From contig DAJPGA010000001.1 of assembly GCA_025992895.1 (NCBI GenBank), positions 1,736,001 through 1,800,000 of the forward strand: a stretch of DNA of 64,000 nucleotides, given 5' to 3'. Shown here one piece after another: positions 10,033 to 18,788 of this stretch; positions within the stretch are counted from its first letter, which is position 1; every line of letters begins with the position of its first letter. The translations under genes and the position numbers were made by a program. The notes under the pieces are model-generated. The model did not search any database, was not told the DNA's origin, and saw nothing but the letters and a program-made list of their open reading frames with translations. Source of the stretch: Veillonellaceae bacterium (lineage in GTDB: Bacteria > Bacillota > Negativicutes > Veillonellales > Dialisteraceae).

Positions 10033-10078
10033 TAAAAGACTGCAACAAAATGTACATACATTTCATCGCAGTCTTTTT
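10033..10078 (-). terminator. Terminator after the YbaK-type gene
   Basis: AAAAGACTGC (from 10034) pairs with GCAGTCTTTT (to about 10077), with an inner AAATG/CATTT pairing. It is 3' to the minus-strand gene that ends at 10115 and has T runs on both strands, so it may be bidirectional. Confidence 0.75.
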
Positions 10079-10114
10079 ACTGCACAAAACAGATTTTCAT
10101 AAAGCTCCTGTATT

Positions 10115-10600
10115 TTATTTCTGCGTCAGATCGGCTGTCTCCGCATGAACCAGTTCTACAAGATCTTTCGGTGCAATCAGTACCTGGCGTCCTCTCTGGC
10201 CCGCGCTGATGCTGATCCGCTCATGATTGTAGCAGCTTTCATCAATATAGGTAGGAAATTCCTTCTTCATACCAATCGGCGAGCATCCGCCCCGGATGTA
10301 TCCGGTCAGCCCCGGAAGTTCCTTGACATGAATCATTTCGACACTCTTGTTTCCACTTACACGGGCCGCTGCTTTCAAATCGATTTCCTTTTCAGAAGGA
10401 AGACAGAAAACAACCGGGCCTGTCTTATCCCCCTTGGTGACGATTGTCTTGAATACCATATCTGCATCATAGCCTAACGCTGCAGCTGCATGAACGCCGG
10501 AAAGGTCCTCTTCCGTGTAATCGTAGGACTTTGTGTCATAATCAATTTTCTCTTTATCCAGAATTCTCATCACATTGGTCTTTTTTTCTTTTTTCGCCAT
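10115..10600 (-). CDS. ybaK: YbaK/EbsC-family Cys-tRNA(Pro)/Cys-tRNA(Cys) deacylase
   Basis: 161 residues, normal family length. Single YbaK domain: TNVMRILDKEKIDY at the N terminus, VFKTIVTKGD near residue 50, the GYIRGGCSPIGMKK segment near residue 105, and a C-terminal IAPKDLVELV. These proteins hydrolyse mischarged Cys-tRNA(Pro) in the cytosol and so proofread translation. A GAGGT site lies upstream of the ATG. It is transcribed alone, behind a cluster of tRNA genes whose terminator sits just upstream. Confidence 0.9.
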   Translation of the reverse strand: MAKKEKKTNVMRILDKEKIDYDTKSYDYTEEDLSGVHAAAALGYDADMVFKTIVTKGDKTGPVVFCLPSEKEIDLKAAARVSGNKSVEMIHVKELPGLTGYIRGGCSPIGMKKEFPTYIDESCYNHERISISAGQRGRQVLIAPKDLVELVHAETADLTQK

Positions 10601-10631
10601 GATAATTACCTCTGATAAATGTTTTTATAAA

Positions 10632-10661
10632 TTAAAAGGGCCGGAGCACAAAGCTCCGGCC
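10632..10661 (-). terminator. Terminator of the tRNA cluster
   Basis: GGCCGGAGC (10639-10647) pairs with GCTCCGGCC (10653-10661); on the minus strand it is followed by TTTTAATTT. It ends the four-tRNA transcript. Confidence 0.85.
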
Positions 10662-10676
10662 TGTTTGATTCTTGAT

Positions 10677-10765
10677 TGGTGCCGAGGACCGGAATCGAAC
10701 CGGTACGAATCTCACGATTCGAGGGATTTTAAGTCCCTTGCGTCTGCCAGTTCCGCCACCCCGGC
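10677..10765 (-). tRNA. tRNA-Leu (anticodon TAA)
   Basis: 89 nt including an encoded CCA at 10679-10677. The acceptor arm GCCGGGG pairs with CCTCGGC; there is a long variable arm as expected for a class II tRNA, and the anticodon loop reads CTTAAAA with TAA at the anticodon. The T loop GTTCGATTC is canonical. Confidence 0.95.
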
Positions 10766-10784
10766 AGGTAACTTTTAAAAAATA

Positions 10785-10858
10785 TGGAGGCGGCACCCAG
10801 AATCGAACTGGGGATAAAGGTTTTGCAGACCTCTGCCTTACCGCTTGGCTATGCCGCC
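10785..10858 (-). tRNA. tRNA-Cys (anticodon GCA)
   Basis: 74 nt with encoded CCA. The acceptor arm GGCGGCA pairs with TGCCGCC, the anticodon loop contains GCA, and the T arm CCCAGTTCGATTCTGGG is canonical. It lies between tRNA-Gly and tRNA-Leu in one transcript. Confidence 0.95.
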
Positions 10859-10861
10859 ATA

Positions 10862-10936
10862 TGGAGCGGAAAACGGGACTCGAACCCGCGACCCCAACCT
10901 TGGCAAGGTTGTGCTCTACCACTGAGCTACTTCCGC
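10862..10936 (-). tRNA. tRNA-Gly (anticodon GCC)
   Basis: 75 nt with encoded CCA. Acceptor GCGGAAG pairs with TTTCCGC through a wobble/mismatch near the base, the D arm GCTCAGTGGTAGAGC is canonical, and the anticodon loop holds GCC. Confidence 0.95.
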
Positions 10937-10938
10937 GC

Positions 10939-11015
10939 TGGCGACCCGGATCAGATTTGAACTGACGATCTCCGCCGTGACAGGGCGGCATGTTAGACCA
11001 CTACACCACCGGGCC
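10939..11015 (-). tRNA. tRNA-Asp (anticodon GTC)
   Basis: 77 nt with encoded CCA. Acceptor GGCCCGG pairs with CCGGGTC, anticodon stem CCGCC/GGCGG encloses CTGTCAC with GTC as the anticodon, and discriminator G fits tRNA-Asp. It is the first tRNA of the minus-strand cluster. Confidence 0.95.
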
Positions 11016-11135
11016 GCACGTAAGTTACTTGAATAGTATACCCATTAATGCTAAATTTGTCAAGCGTAATTAAAGAACTCTTTAGGATGCGGTCAAACCG
11101 CTTCATTCAGCGCTTTTCCCCTGCTTTTAAAATAA

Positions 11136-11176
11136 AAATTCCCGGCATCCTGCCATGCAGTCTGCCGGGTAATTTT
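11136..11176 (-). terminator. Terminator of the lysR/small membrane protein operon
   Basis: AAAATTCCCGGCA and TGCCGGGTAATTTT form a long stem that overlaps the last codon of the small membrane protein gene. Confidence 0.7.
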
Positions 11177-11480
11177 ATTGATCCCCCTTGCCGTACATAT
11201 CCCACTGCATTTCCATAATATGGAAACGGTCTTCCGAGCTGTGTTTTTGCAGGTGAAGAATATCCTTCTGCTGTTCCTTGTTTTCTTCCAGCGCTTTTTC
11301 TGCTTCCCAGCGGATATCATTCAATTGATCATCATAGCGGGAGGCTTCTATATTCATCATCCTTGTCTGCAAATCCATAATCAGGACCTGCTGGTAAATC
11401 GTCATTCCCGTCAGGGCGATCAGTGCAAGGTATAAATACTTCTTATCCTTCCAGCCGATTTTAGCTTTCCAATTGCTCAC
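11175..11480 (-). CDS. Small membrane-anchored coiled-coil protein, unknown function
   Basis: 101 residues; not recognised as a named family. One hydrophobic segment at about residues 15-35 (YLYLALIALTGMTIYQQVLI), followed by a charged, helix-prone region rich in Glu, Gln and Lys that looks like a coiled coil. The likely topology is a single-pass inner-membrane protein. The start is GTG, since no ATG precedes the hydrophobic segment, with AAAGGA about 12 nt upstream. It begins 7 bp after the LysR gene stop, so the two are probably cotranscribed. Confidence 0.6.
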   Translation of the reverse strand: MSNWKAKIGWKDKKYLYLALIALTGMTIYQQVLIMDLQTRMMNIEASRYDDQLNDIRWEAEKALEENKEQQKDILHLQKHSSEDRFHIMEMQWDMYGKGDQ

Positions 11481-11487
11481 GGATACT

Positions 11488-12411
11488 TTATTCCTTTATG
11501 CCTTCATCCAGTTTTGTATCTACATTCAGAAGTGTCAGATGATCCTTAGTGAATTCGATCCACAGGCGGGCTGCTCTGGACAGATAGCGGCCTTTCTTCC
11601 AGATCGCATAAAGATGATGCGTCATGCGCGGTTCTGTCATGACACGGGTGACAACCTTGCTGTCTTCGCTGTTTGCCGGGCAAAGACGGGAAGGAAGGAT
11701 GGCAACGCCAAGTCCGCTCATGACGGTCTGCAGCATCAATTCGCGCTGGCTGGTTTCAAATACAACCTTCGGCGTGAATCCGATTTTCTTGCAGTTGGCA
11801 AGAATGTCGTCATGAAGATTGAAATCATCACGGTAAAGAACGAGCGGATAGTCTGCCAGAAGTTTCATCGGGACTTCCTTGTGTTCTTCCAGCGGATAGC
11901 CCTTTGGCATGACAACGCACATCTCATCTTCAGAAAGGAAGAAAGATTCAAAATCCTTATTCGGGATGGTGCAGATGATGCCTACATCAATGACGCCTTC
12001 CTGAACGGATGATTCAATGACTTTGGAACCATGTTCATACAGTTTGATGGCAATCTGCGGATATGTTTTCTTGAATTCGCCGAGAAGCTTTGCGAATACA
12101 TGGGCATCCGTAATAGGCGGAAGTCCGATCTCGATCGTATCCTGCTTCAGATTGAATTCATTTTCAAAGTCTGATTTCAAATGTTCAAAAACAAACAAGC
12201 AGCGCTTAGCATAGTTTAGGAAGATGGTTCCAGGGGCTGTGATTTCTACAGCCTTCGCATTTCTGATAAAGAGCGTAACCCCCAGCTCTTCTTCGAGTGA
12301 TTTGATCATACGGCTGATTGCAGACTGTGAAATGTGCAAATTTCTGGCCGCCTTGCTGAAGCTCTTCTGCTCCGCCACTTCCATAAAATACTTCAGGTGA
12401 CGATAGTCCAT
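11488..12411 (-). CDS. LysR-family transcriptional regulator
   Basis: 307 residues, usual length. N-terminal winged helix-turn-helix with SFSKAARNLHISQSAIS near residues 18-34 and ELGVTLFIRN following; the C-terminal part is the periplasmic-binding-like effector domain. The ATG has GGAGG about 7 nt upstream. It is divergent from the pyruvate:ferredoxin oxidoreductase gene, with 446 bp between them. LysR regulators often control a divergent neighbour, so pyruvate metabolism is a possible target, but the ligand and target are not shown by the sequence. Confidence 0.88.
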   Translation of the reverse strand: MDYRHLKYFMEVAEQKSFSKAARNLHISQSAISRMIKSLEEELGVTLFIRNAKAVEITAPGTIFLNYAKRCLFVFEHLKSDFENEFNLKQDTIEIGLPPITDAHVFAKLLGEFKKTYPQIAIKLYEHGSKVIESSVQEGVIDVGIICTIPNKDFESFFLSEDEMCVVMPKGYPLEEHKEVPMKLLADYPLVLYRDDFNLHDDILANCKKIGFTPKVVFETSQRELMLQTVMSGLGVAILPSRLCPANSEDSKVVTRVMTEPRMTHHLYAIWKKGRYLSRAARLWIEFTKDHLTLLNVDTKLDEGIKE

Positions 12412-12857
12412 GGCATATTCCTCCTGTTTCCGTATATGCTTTTCTTTATCCTAGGAAAGCAATTGAATGCATGCGCCCGGGGCCAATTCTTCTTGTGGAA
12501 TAATTGAGTTTATCTTATAATAATAATGTATCTACCTTTGCTAGATGCACCCTGAAAAAGCGCAATGTTTTGCATAACTCTGGCTGAGTAAAACGCTGGA
12601 TACCTATGCAAATTTATCATAAAATCATTGTACATAATTTTCAGGGTTCTTGCAAGAGAATCAGCGGCTTGAGGTTGTTTTTCAGAGTATAAATAAGGCA
12701 TGTGTTCACGAATGAGTGAAATGATCCATCATCAGGGCCTTTAAAGCTCTCTTCTGCTTCATCTGCTGCTTCCATTGTGCATATGTCCCTCTTGAGGGCA
12801 TTTTAGGAAAAGTCTGAAAGCCCAGATTTTTCTGTAAAGAAAAAGGAGTGTTTATTT
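12412..12857. other. Divergent intergenic region between lysR and the PFOR gene
   Basis: 446 bp without a credible gene. It must contain the promoters of both flanking genes. A short hairpin CCCTC/GAGGG lies near 12787-12798, and an AAAAgTCTG/CAGAtTTTT hairpin (about 12807-12832) sits just before the PFOR ribosome binding site and resembles a weak terminator or attenuator. No clear sigma-A pair could be assigned with confidence. Confidence 0.4.
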
Positions 12858-15800
12858 GTGAGAAAAGTAAAAACAATGGATGGCAATACAGCTGCTGCGT
12901 ATATTTCCTACGCTTTCACAGAAGTAGCTGCTATTTATCCAATTACCCCTTCTTCTCCGATGGCTGAAGTGGTAGACGAATGGTCCGCACACGGAAAGAA
13001 AAACATTTTCGGCGACACCGTACATGTTGTTGAAATGCAGTCCGAAGGCGGCGCATCCGGCGCATTCCACGGCTCTCTGCAGAGCGGTGCGCTGACTACT
13101 ACCTACACAGCATCGCAGGGCATGCTCCTCATGCTTCCAAACATGTATAAAGTAGCTGGCGAACTTCTTCCGGGCGTTTTCCATATCGCTGCCCGCGCAC
13201 TGGCCAACCATGCTTTGTCCATTTTTGGCGATCATCAGGATGTCATGAGTGCAAGAGCTACCGGCTGCGCTATGCTGGCTGAAGCTAACGCACAGGAAAT
13301 CATGGATCTTTCCGGCGTCGCTCATCTGGCTGCCATCAAAGGCCGCGTTCCTTTCATCAACTTCTTCGATGGTTTCCGTACAAGCCATGAAATCCAGAAG
13401 ATTGAAGTCCTGGATTATGATGAACTGGCTCCTCTCATCGATCAGGAAGCCCTGGCTGATTTCAGAGCAAGAGCTCTGAACCCGAATCACCCGGTCATCC
13501 GCGGCACAGCAGAAAATCCGGATGTCTACTTCCAGCACTGCGAATCCGCAAACCCCTATTACAATGCACTTCCTGACATCGTTCAGGGCTACATGGACAA
13601 GATCAGCGCCATCACCGGCAGAGAATATCACCTCTTTGACTACTACGGTGCTCCGGATGCTGACCGCATCGTCATTGCCATCGGTTCTGTCACGGATATC
13701 TGCAAAGATGTCACAGACGCCCTTAATGCACATGGCGAAAAGGTAGGCGTACTGAACGTCCACCTCTTCCGTCCGTTCTCCGTCAAGCATTTCCTGTCCC
13801 AGATTCCGGATACAGTCAAGAAGATTGCTGTCCTCGACAGAACAAGAGAACCGGGCGCCATCGGCGAACCGCTGTACCTCGACGTTGTCAGCGCCATCGC
13901 TTCTTCCGGCCGTTCCATCAAGGTATGCGGCGGACGTTACGGCCTTGGTTCCAAAGACGTTGTTCCGGAAGACATCATGGCTGTCTATGAACACCTCAAG
14001 GAAGAAACACCGCGCCACAACTTTACACTGTCCATCAACGACGATGTGACAAACCTCTCCCTGGCACCTGTTCCTGTACCGGAAATGCCAAGCAAGCTTG
14101 TATCCTGCAAATTCTGGGGCTTTGGTTCTGACGGCACCGTCGGCGCCAACAAGAGCGCCATCAAGATCATCGGCGACCACACTGACCTCTATGCACAGGG
14201 CTACTTCGCTTATGATTCCAAGAAATCCGGCGGCGTAACAATCTCCCACCTCCGTTTCGGACCTGACCCGATCAGAAGACCATACCTGATCAGCAAAGCA
14301 GACTACATTGCCTGCCACCGTCCATCCTACATTTACAAGTATGACCTTCTCCGCGGACTCAAGCCTGGCGGCATCTTCCTTCTGAACTCCACATGGAGAA
14401 AAGAAGATCTCGACAGAGTCCTCCCGGTCGGCATGAAGAGAAAACTCGCTGCTCTCCACGCAAAATTCTACATCATCGATGCATTTGAAATTGCAAAGGA
14501 AATCGGCCTTGGCGGACGCATCAATATGATCATGCAGTCTGCATTCTTCCATCTGACCCACATCATTCCTGATGAAGACAGCATCAGATACCTGAAGGAA
14601 TCCAACGAACACTCCTACGGCAAGAAGGGCCAGGATGTCGTTGACATGAACAACCGTGCTGTTGATGCAGGCATGCAGGGCATTGTTGAAGTACCGGTTC
14701 CTGAAGAATGGGCTCACGCAACAACCGGCGGCTCCATTGCTAGAGTAGAACGTCCTGATTTCGTAAAGAACGTCTGCGATGTCATGAACCGTCAGGAAGG
14801 CGATGACCTCCCTGTTTCCACCTTCACCGGCATGGAAGACGGCACATTCCCGTCCGGCACCTCCAAGTATGAACGCCCGACCGCTGCTATCAATGTTCCT
14901 GAATGGATTGCTGAAAACTGCATCGAATGCAACCAGTGCGCTATCGTCTGCCCGCATGCAACAATTCGTCCTGTACTCATTACAGAGGAAGAAGCAGAAG
15001 CTGCTCCTGAAGGATTCATCGTCAAGGAATTCAGAGGACCGGTCAAAGGCCTCAAGTTCCGCATCATCATCGATCAGGAAGACTGCTATGGCTGCGGCAT
15101 CTGTGCTAACGTATGCCCGGCTCCGAAGAAAGCTCTTGTGATGAAACCGCTTGATACCCAGATTTCCAAGCAGAATCTCTGGGATTATGCTATGAAGCTT
15201 CCGGAAAGAACGAACCCGATCGGAAAGACAACTGCCAGAGGCACTGCCTTTGAACCGACCTACTTCGAATTCTCCGGCGCTTGCGCAGGATGCGGCGAAA
15301 CACCTTATATCAATATGGTAACCAGACTGTTCGGTGACCGCATGGTCATTGCCAACGCTACAGGCTGCTCCTCCATTTATGGTGCAAGCTCCCCGTCCAT
15401 GCCTTATACAAAGAACCTTCGCGGACAGGGTCCTGCATGGGCTAACTCCCTCTTCGAAGACAACGCTGAATACGGTCTTGGCATGCACCTCGGCGAACAG
15501 AAACTCCGTGACCGCCTTGTTCAGAGAATTACAAATGCTCTTCCTTCCGCAACCGGCGATGTCAAAGAAGCTATGGAAGAATGGCTTGACAAGAAGGATG
15601 TAGGCGCAGGCACACGTCTCCGCGCTGAAACACTTGAAAGCGCTCTGGAAGCAGCAGTCTCCGCTCATCCGGAATACAAGGATCTCCTTGAACTGAAAGA
15701 CCACTTCATCAAGAAGAGCCAGTGGATCTTCGGCGGCGACGGCTGGGCTTATGATATCGGCTTCGGCGGCCTCGATCAGGTTCTTGCGTCCGGCGAAGAC

Positions 15801-16403
15801 GTCAATGTCCTCGTTCTCGATACCGAAGTTTACTCCAACACCGGCGGACAGTCCTCCAAGTCCACACCGGCTGCTGCCATTGCAAAATTTGCAGCTTCCG
15901 GCAAGAAGACAAAGAAGAAAGATCTCGGCATGATCGCTGTTTCCTATGGATACATCTATGTAGCTCAGATTGCTCTTGGCGCTGACATGAACCAGGCATT
16001 CAAGGCTATTGCAGAAGCAGAAGCATATCCGGGACCGTCCCTGATCATTGCATACTCTCCATGCATCAACCACGGCCTGAAAGCCGGAATGGGCATGTCC
16101 TCTGCTGAAGAGAAACGCGCTGTAGAATGCGGTTACTGGTGCAACTGGCGCTACAACCCGACTCTTCTCGAAGAAGGAAAGAATCCGTTCCATCTCGACA
16201 GCCGTGAACCGAAGGGCAACTTCAGAGAATACCTCATGGGAGAAGTTCGTTACTCCTCCCTGGCTAAGCTCTTCCCTGAAGAAGCAGAAGCTCTCTTCGA
16301 AAAGACCGAAAGAGATGCCCTCCAGCGCAGAGAAAACTATGTACGTATCCAGAAGTCCTATGATCTGGAAATCGAAGCTAAAAAAGCTGCTGAGCAGAAA
16401 TAA
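12858..16403 (+). CDS. nifJ: Pyruvate:ferredoxin (flavodoxin) oxidoreductase
   Basis: 1181 residues, the normal length of the single-chain homodimeric enzyme. Domain order: N-terminal domain with YPITPSSPMAE near residue 30; the CoA-binding and linker domains; a ferredoxin domain with two 4Fe-4S motifs (CIECNQCAIVCP near 688 and CYGCGICANVCP near 743); and the C-terminal thiamine pyrophosphate domain with CAGCGE near 809 and GDGWAYDIGFGG near 961, plus NTGGQ. It oxidises pyruvate to acetyl-CoA and CO2 with reduction of ferredoxin, the main pyruvate route in anaerobes. The start is GTG with AAAGGAG 9 nt upstream. Single-gene unit with its own terminator. Codon use is strongly biased, fitting high expression. 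Confidence 0.97.
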   Translation: MRKVKTMDGNTAAAYISYAFTEVAAIYPITPSSPMAEVVDEWSAHGKKNIFGDTVHVVEMQSEGGASGAFHGSLQSGALTTTYTASQGMLLMLPNMYKVAGELLPGVFHIAARALANHALSIFGDHQDVMSARATGCAMLAEANAQEIMDLSGVAHLAAIKGRVPFINFFDGFRTSHEIQKIEVLDYDELAPLIDQEALADFRARALNPNHPVIRGTAENPDVYFQHCESANPYYNALPDIVQGYMDKISAITGREYHLFDYYGAPDADRIVIAIGSVTDICKDVTDALNAHGEKVGVLNVHLFRPFSVKHFLSQIPDTVKKIAVLDRTREPGAIGEPLYLDVVSAIASSGRSIKVCGGRYGLGSKDVVPEDIMAVYEHLKEETPRHNFTLSINDDVTNLSLAPVPVPEMPSKLVSCKFWGFGSDGTVGANKSAIKIIGDHTDLYAQGYFAYDSKKSGGVTISHLRFGPDPIRRPYLISKADYIACHRPSYIYKYDLLRGLKPGGIFLLNSTWRKEDLDRVLPVGMKRKLAALHAKFYIIDAFEIAKEIGLGGRINMIMQSAFFHLTHIIPDEDSIRYLKESNEHSYGKKGQDVVDMNNRAVDAGMQGIVEVPVPEEWAHATTGGSIARVERPDFVKNVCDVMNRQEGDDLPVSTFTGMEDGTFPSGTSKYERPTAAINVPEWIAENCIECNQCAIVCPHATIRPVLITEEEAEAAPEGFIVKEFRGPVKGLKFRIIIDQEDCYGCGICANVCPAPKKALVMKPLDTQISKQNLWDYAMKLPERTNPIGKTTARGTAFEPTYFEFSGACAGCGETPYINMVTRLFGDRMVIANATGCSSIYGASSPSMPYTKNLRGQGPAWANSLFEDNAEYGLGMHLGEQKLRDRLVQRITNALPSATGDVKEAMEEWLDKKDVGAGTRLRAETLESALEAAVSAHPEYKDLLELKDHFIKKSQWIFGGDGWAYDIGFGGLDQVLASGEDVNVLVLDTEVYSNTGGQSSKSTPAAAIAKFAASGKKTKKKDLGMIAVSYGYIYVAQIALGADMNQAFKAIAEAEAYPGPSLIIAYSPCINHGLKAGMGMSSAEEKRAVECGYWCNWRYNPTLLEEGKNPFHLDSREPKGNFREYLMGEVRYSSLAKLFPEEAEALFEKTERDALQRRENYVRIQKSYDLEIEAKKAAEQK

Positions 16404-16440
16404 GGATTTGAAATCTGCTTCATATGCTTTATAAAGCAAT

Positions 16441-16476
16441 AAAAATCCTGCGGGGTACGGCCCTGCAGGATTTTTT
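16441..16476 (+). terminator. Terminator of the PFOR gene
   Basis: AATCCTGC and GCAGGATT enclose a GC-rich loop and are followed by TTTTTT. Confidence 0.9.
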
Positions 16477-16599
16477 ATTGTGCCCTTATTCCTGCTATTC
16501 ATTTGCCGCTTTTCTCTCGTTATGTTACGATGAGGATAAGAGAATACAAGGAAGTCATCATTTCGCGATCGCTCATATTTTCCAAAGGAGGCTGTCACG

Positions 16600-17064
16600 A
16601 TGAGTACTGATGCCGTTTCAGAAAAGAAAGGTCTGCTTCATGAATTAAAGGATGGATTTTCCATTGATTTGACAGAGGAAGAATATCTGGCAAAGGAAGC
16701 GGAAATCCGAAAAATTGCAGACAAGCTCACAATCAATATGGATGTATTGAATTTGCTGGAAAAGGATTACAAGCTGCGTCTTCTCGTCCTTTCCATTACA
16801 TCCTATTTCGGATTCAGGGAAGTAACAGGAGAAGAACTTCTTGATGCAGCAAATCTTCAGCCTGCAGAAGGAATCAATCCCATGAAATTCTTCTTCATGA
16901 AGGCAGGATGGGCTCCCTACTATCTGGAATATTCCTTCAGCAAAGACTATCATGTCCCGTTCAACGAGGTCATGGACACGTTTTATGCAGATGTAGAGTT
17001 CTACATGGATATGTCTGAGCATCTGGGCACGGTAAGGATTCCAAACGCTCTGAGGATTGTTTAA
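16600..17064 (+). CDS. Hypothetical cytosolic protein, unknown family
   Basis: 154 residues; I do not recognise the family. The ATG has AAAGGAGG about 8 nt upstream, which supports a real gene. The protein has no signal peptide or membrane segment, is acidic, and is mostly helix-prone in the first half (EEEYLAKEAEIRKIADKL), with an aromatic-rich second half (KFFFMKAGWAPYYLEYSF). It stands alone between the PFOR terminator and a convergent YolD/polymerase pair. No catalytic motif is visible. Confidence 0.65.
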   Translation: MSTDAVSEKKGLLHELKDGFSIDLTEEEYLAKEAEIRKIADKLTINMDVLNLLEKDYKLRLLVLSITSYFGFREVTGEELLDAANLQPAEGINPMKFFFMKAGWAPYYLEYSFSKDYHVPFNEVMDTFYADVEFYMDMSEHLGTVRIPNALRIV

Positions 17065-17067
17065 ATT

Positions 17068-17118
17068 AAAAAGAAGCTGTGACAAAATGTGCACTCATTT
17101 TGCCACAGCTTCTTTTAT
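17068..17118. terminator. Bidirectional terminator between convergent genes
   Basis: AAAGAAGCTGTG pairs with CACAGCTTCTTT, with an inner AAAATG/CATTTT pairing and T/A tails on both sides. It serves the orphan plus-strand gene and the minus-strand YolD gene, whose stop codon it overlaps. Confidence 0.85.
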
Positions 17119-17435
17119 TTTGCCCTTCCCCAGTCATGAAGTTCCCATATGTCTGAAAAAGAAATCGTTTTGTCATTCACTACGATTTCTTTTTTTATTT
17201 CGTCAACTTTTGACGCAATTCCGCTTTCTTCCTCATAATGATCGTCTTTATAGAAGATGCACCGGATCAGATCTCCCCTGCTCATGCTCCTGATCATCAG
17301 GTCAAGAAAGGCTGCCCTTCTTTCTGATATTTCCTTCTTGGGTTCCTTTATCTTCCTTTTCTTCCTGATCATTTCATCATATCCGCGCAGTCCGTTAAAG
17401 GGAAGAAACTGCACGACTCTTTTCTTATCACTCAT
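17115..17435 (-). CDS. YolD-like protein
   Basis: 106 residues. Matches the YolD-like pattern: VVQFLPFNGLRGYDEMIRKK at the N terminus and a C-terminal ISFSDIWELHDW. YolD-like proteins are commonly encoded next to Y-family polymerases and are proposed to be UmuD-like partners. It follows the polymerase gene by 9 bp with GGAGG before its ATG, so the pair forms one operon. No catalytic motif is visible. Confidence 0.8.
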   Translation of the reverse strand: MSDKKRVVQFLPFNGLRGYDEMIRKKRKIKEPKKEISERRAAFLDLMIRSMSRGDLIRCIFYKDDHYEEESGIASKVDEIKKEIVVNDKTISFSDIWELHDWGRAK

Positions 17436-17444
17436 GATGTCCTC

Positions 17445-18686
17445 CTACCAGTCCGTTTCTTGTCTGCTGCATGGCTCCCGGCGCATAATTGAAACCGCGG
17501 AGCAGCGCATTTTCCCAAATTCTCTTTTTACCTGAATCATCACCCGTTCCAGTTCTTTATCTCTGTCCTCCTCCTCACTGCTTCTGAATAAAGACATAAT
17601 CCTTGGCACCTCTTCTGCTTTCCTGACATTTTCCAAGCATAGGTTGACTGTCCTTATCGGGATCCCTTCCCTGACTTTTTCTACATACAGCCGGTCAAAT
17701 GCCGCCCATATATCCTTAGGTATATCCGTAGGTGTTTCCAGTTTTCTGCTGCCTCCGCTTCCTCTCCTTTCATGTCCTGAATATCCGACATGAAGGGATA
17801 TCCCCTCCGCCACCAGATTCTTTTCTAAAAGCTGCTGGATCAGAACCTCTGCCATTTCTCCCGTAAGAAGCCTTGCGCTTTCATAATCATAATCCTTAAA
17901 CAGCACCTGCCCGTTGGAAAGAGACCTGGCAGCCGGCGTGTAACTATGGATATCCGAAATGGTACAGGGTTCTCTCCCATACGCATGATCGATCAGGTAT
18001 TCTGCCCTCTTTCCGAATTCCTTATAGAGAAGCGATTCATTGACTTTCGTGACGCCATACAGATCAAAGATGCCGTATTTAGCCAGTCTTGCCGCCATAT
18101 GCGATCCGATTCCCCAAATATCCGTGATGGGCCTGTGATGCCAGATTTCCTCTTTGAAACTGTCTTCATTAAGGACTGCTGCACGTTCGGTATTATGCTT
18201 TGCCAGGACGTCCATTGCGACCTTTGCCAGAAACATATTACTTCCGATTCCGGCCGAAGAACTGATGCCTGTTTTTACAAAGATAGATTTCATTAAAAAG
18301 AGCGCCATGCTTCGCCCGCTCATACGATACAGGGGAAGGTAGGATGTGACGTCGATGAAGCATTCATCAATGGAATATGCATATATATCTTCCCTTCTGA
18401 AAATTTTCAGATAATTTTCGTAGATATCAGAAGATACCTCCATATACTGCCTCATCCGGGGAAGCGCCGCGATATACTTCATCTCCGGAGGAATTTCAAA
18501 AAGCCGGCAGCGGTTTCTGACTCCTCTCGCCTTCATGGCAGGGCTTACCGCCAGGCAGAGCGCGCCATACCCCCTTCCGGGATCGGCGACAACCAGGTTG
18601 GAAGAAAAGGGATCAAGGCCACGGGCTACGCACTCTACAGAAGCATAAAAGCTCTTCAAATCAATGCATATGTACGTTTTTCTCAT
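17445..18686 (-). CDS. Y-family DNA polymerase (UmuC/DinB-like, error-prone translesion)
   Basis: 413 residues from the ATG at 18684-18686; an open frame extends 47 codons upstream but crosses the promoter. Catalytic palm residues: CIDLKSFYASVEC near residue 5-17 (first Asp) and YSIDECFIDVT near residue 105 (Asp-Glu pair). Then a helix-hairpin-helix thumb (ITDIWGIGSHMAARLAKYGI) and a little-finger domain. The type paired with YolD resembles Bacillus UvrX/YqjW. It copies damaged DNA. The upstream promoter has a LexA-box-like sequence in its spacer. Confidence 0.9.
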   Translation of the reverse strand: MRKTYICIDLKSFYASVECVARGLDPFSSNLVVADPGRGYGALCLAVSPAMKARGVRNRCRLFEIPPEMKYIAALPRMRQYMEVSSDIYENYLKIFRREDIYAYSIDECFIDVTSYLPLYRMSGRSMALFLMKSIFVKTGISSSAGIGSNMFLAKVAMDVLAKHNTERAAVLNEDSFKEEIWHHRPITDIWGIGSHMAARLAKYGIFDLYGVTKVNESLLYKEFGKRAEYLIDHAYGREPCTISDIHSYTPAARSLSNGQVLFKDYDYESARLLTGEMAEVLIQQLLEKNLVAEGISLHVGYSGHERRGSGGSRKLETPTDIPKDIWAAFDRLYVEKVREGIPIRTVNLCLENVRKAEEVPRIMSLFRSSEEEDRDKELERVMIQVKREFGKMRCSAVSIMRREPCSRQETDW

Positions 18687-18732
18687 TTCCAGTACCAAAC
18701 TTATTTTCACCAAATAAATATTCTGTCTTTCT

Positions 18733-18761
18733 ATTATAGAATATCGGTTCGGTTCTTTCAA
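18733..18761 (-). promoter_or_regulatory. Promoter of the polymerase-yolD operon with an SOS-box-like sequence
   Basis: On the minus strand: TTGAAA (18761-18756), exactly 17 nt, then TATAAT (18738-18733), a near-consensus sigma-A promoter. The spacer contains CGAACCGATATTCT (18751-18738), whose left half is the CGAAC of the Firmicutes LexA/DinR box CGAACNNNNGTTCG; the right half matches at 3 of 5 positions. The position between -35 and -10 is right for a repressor, but the match is imperfect. Confidence 0.6.
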
Positions 18762-18788
18762 TAGTCCAGTTTTTTTGAAAATTTTCAC

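Noticed and set aside
12852..16598. A very long open frame (about 1248 codons) antisense to the pyruvate:ferredoxin oxidoreductase gene
   Set aside because: It mirrors the biased codon use of the real gene, has no ribosome site or recognisable domain, and is rich in Cys/Ser/Phe as expected from a shadow frame.
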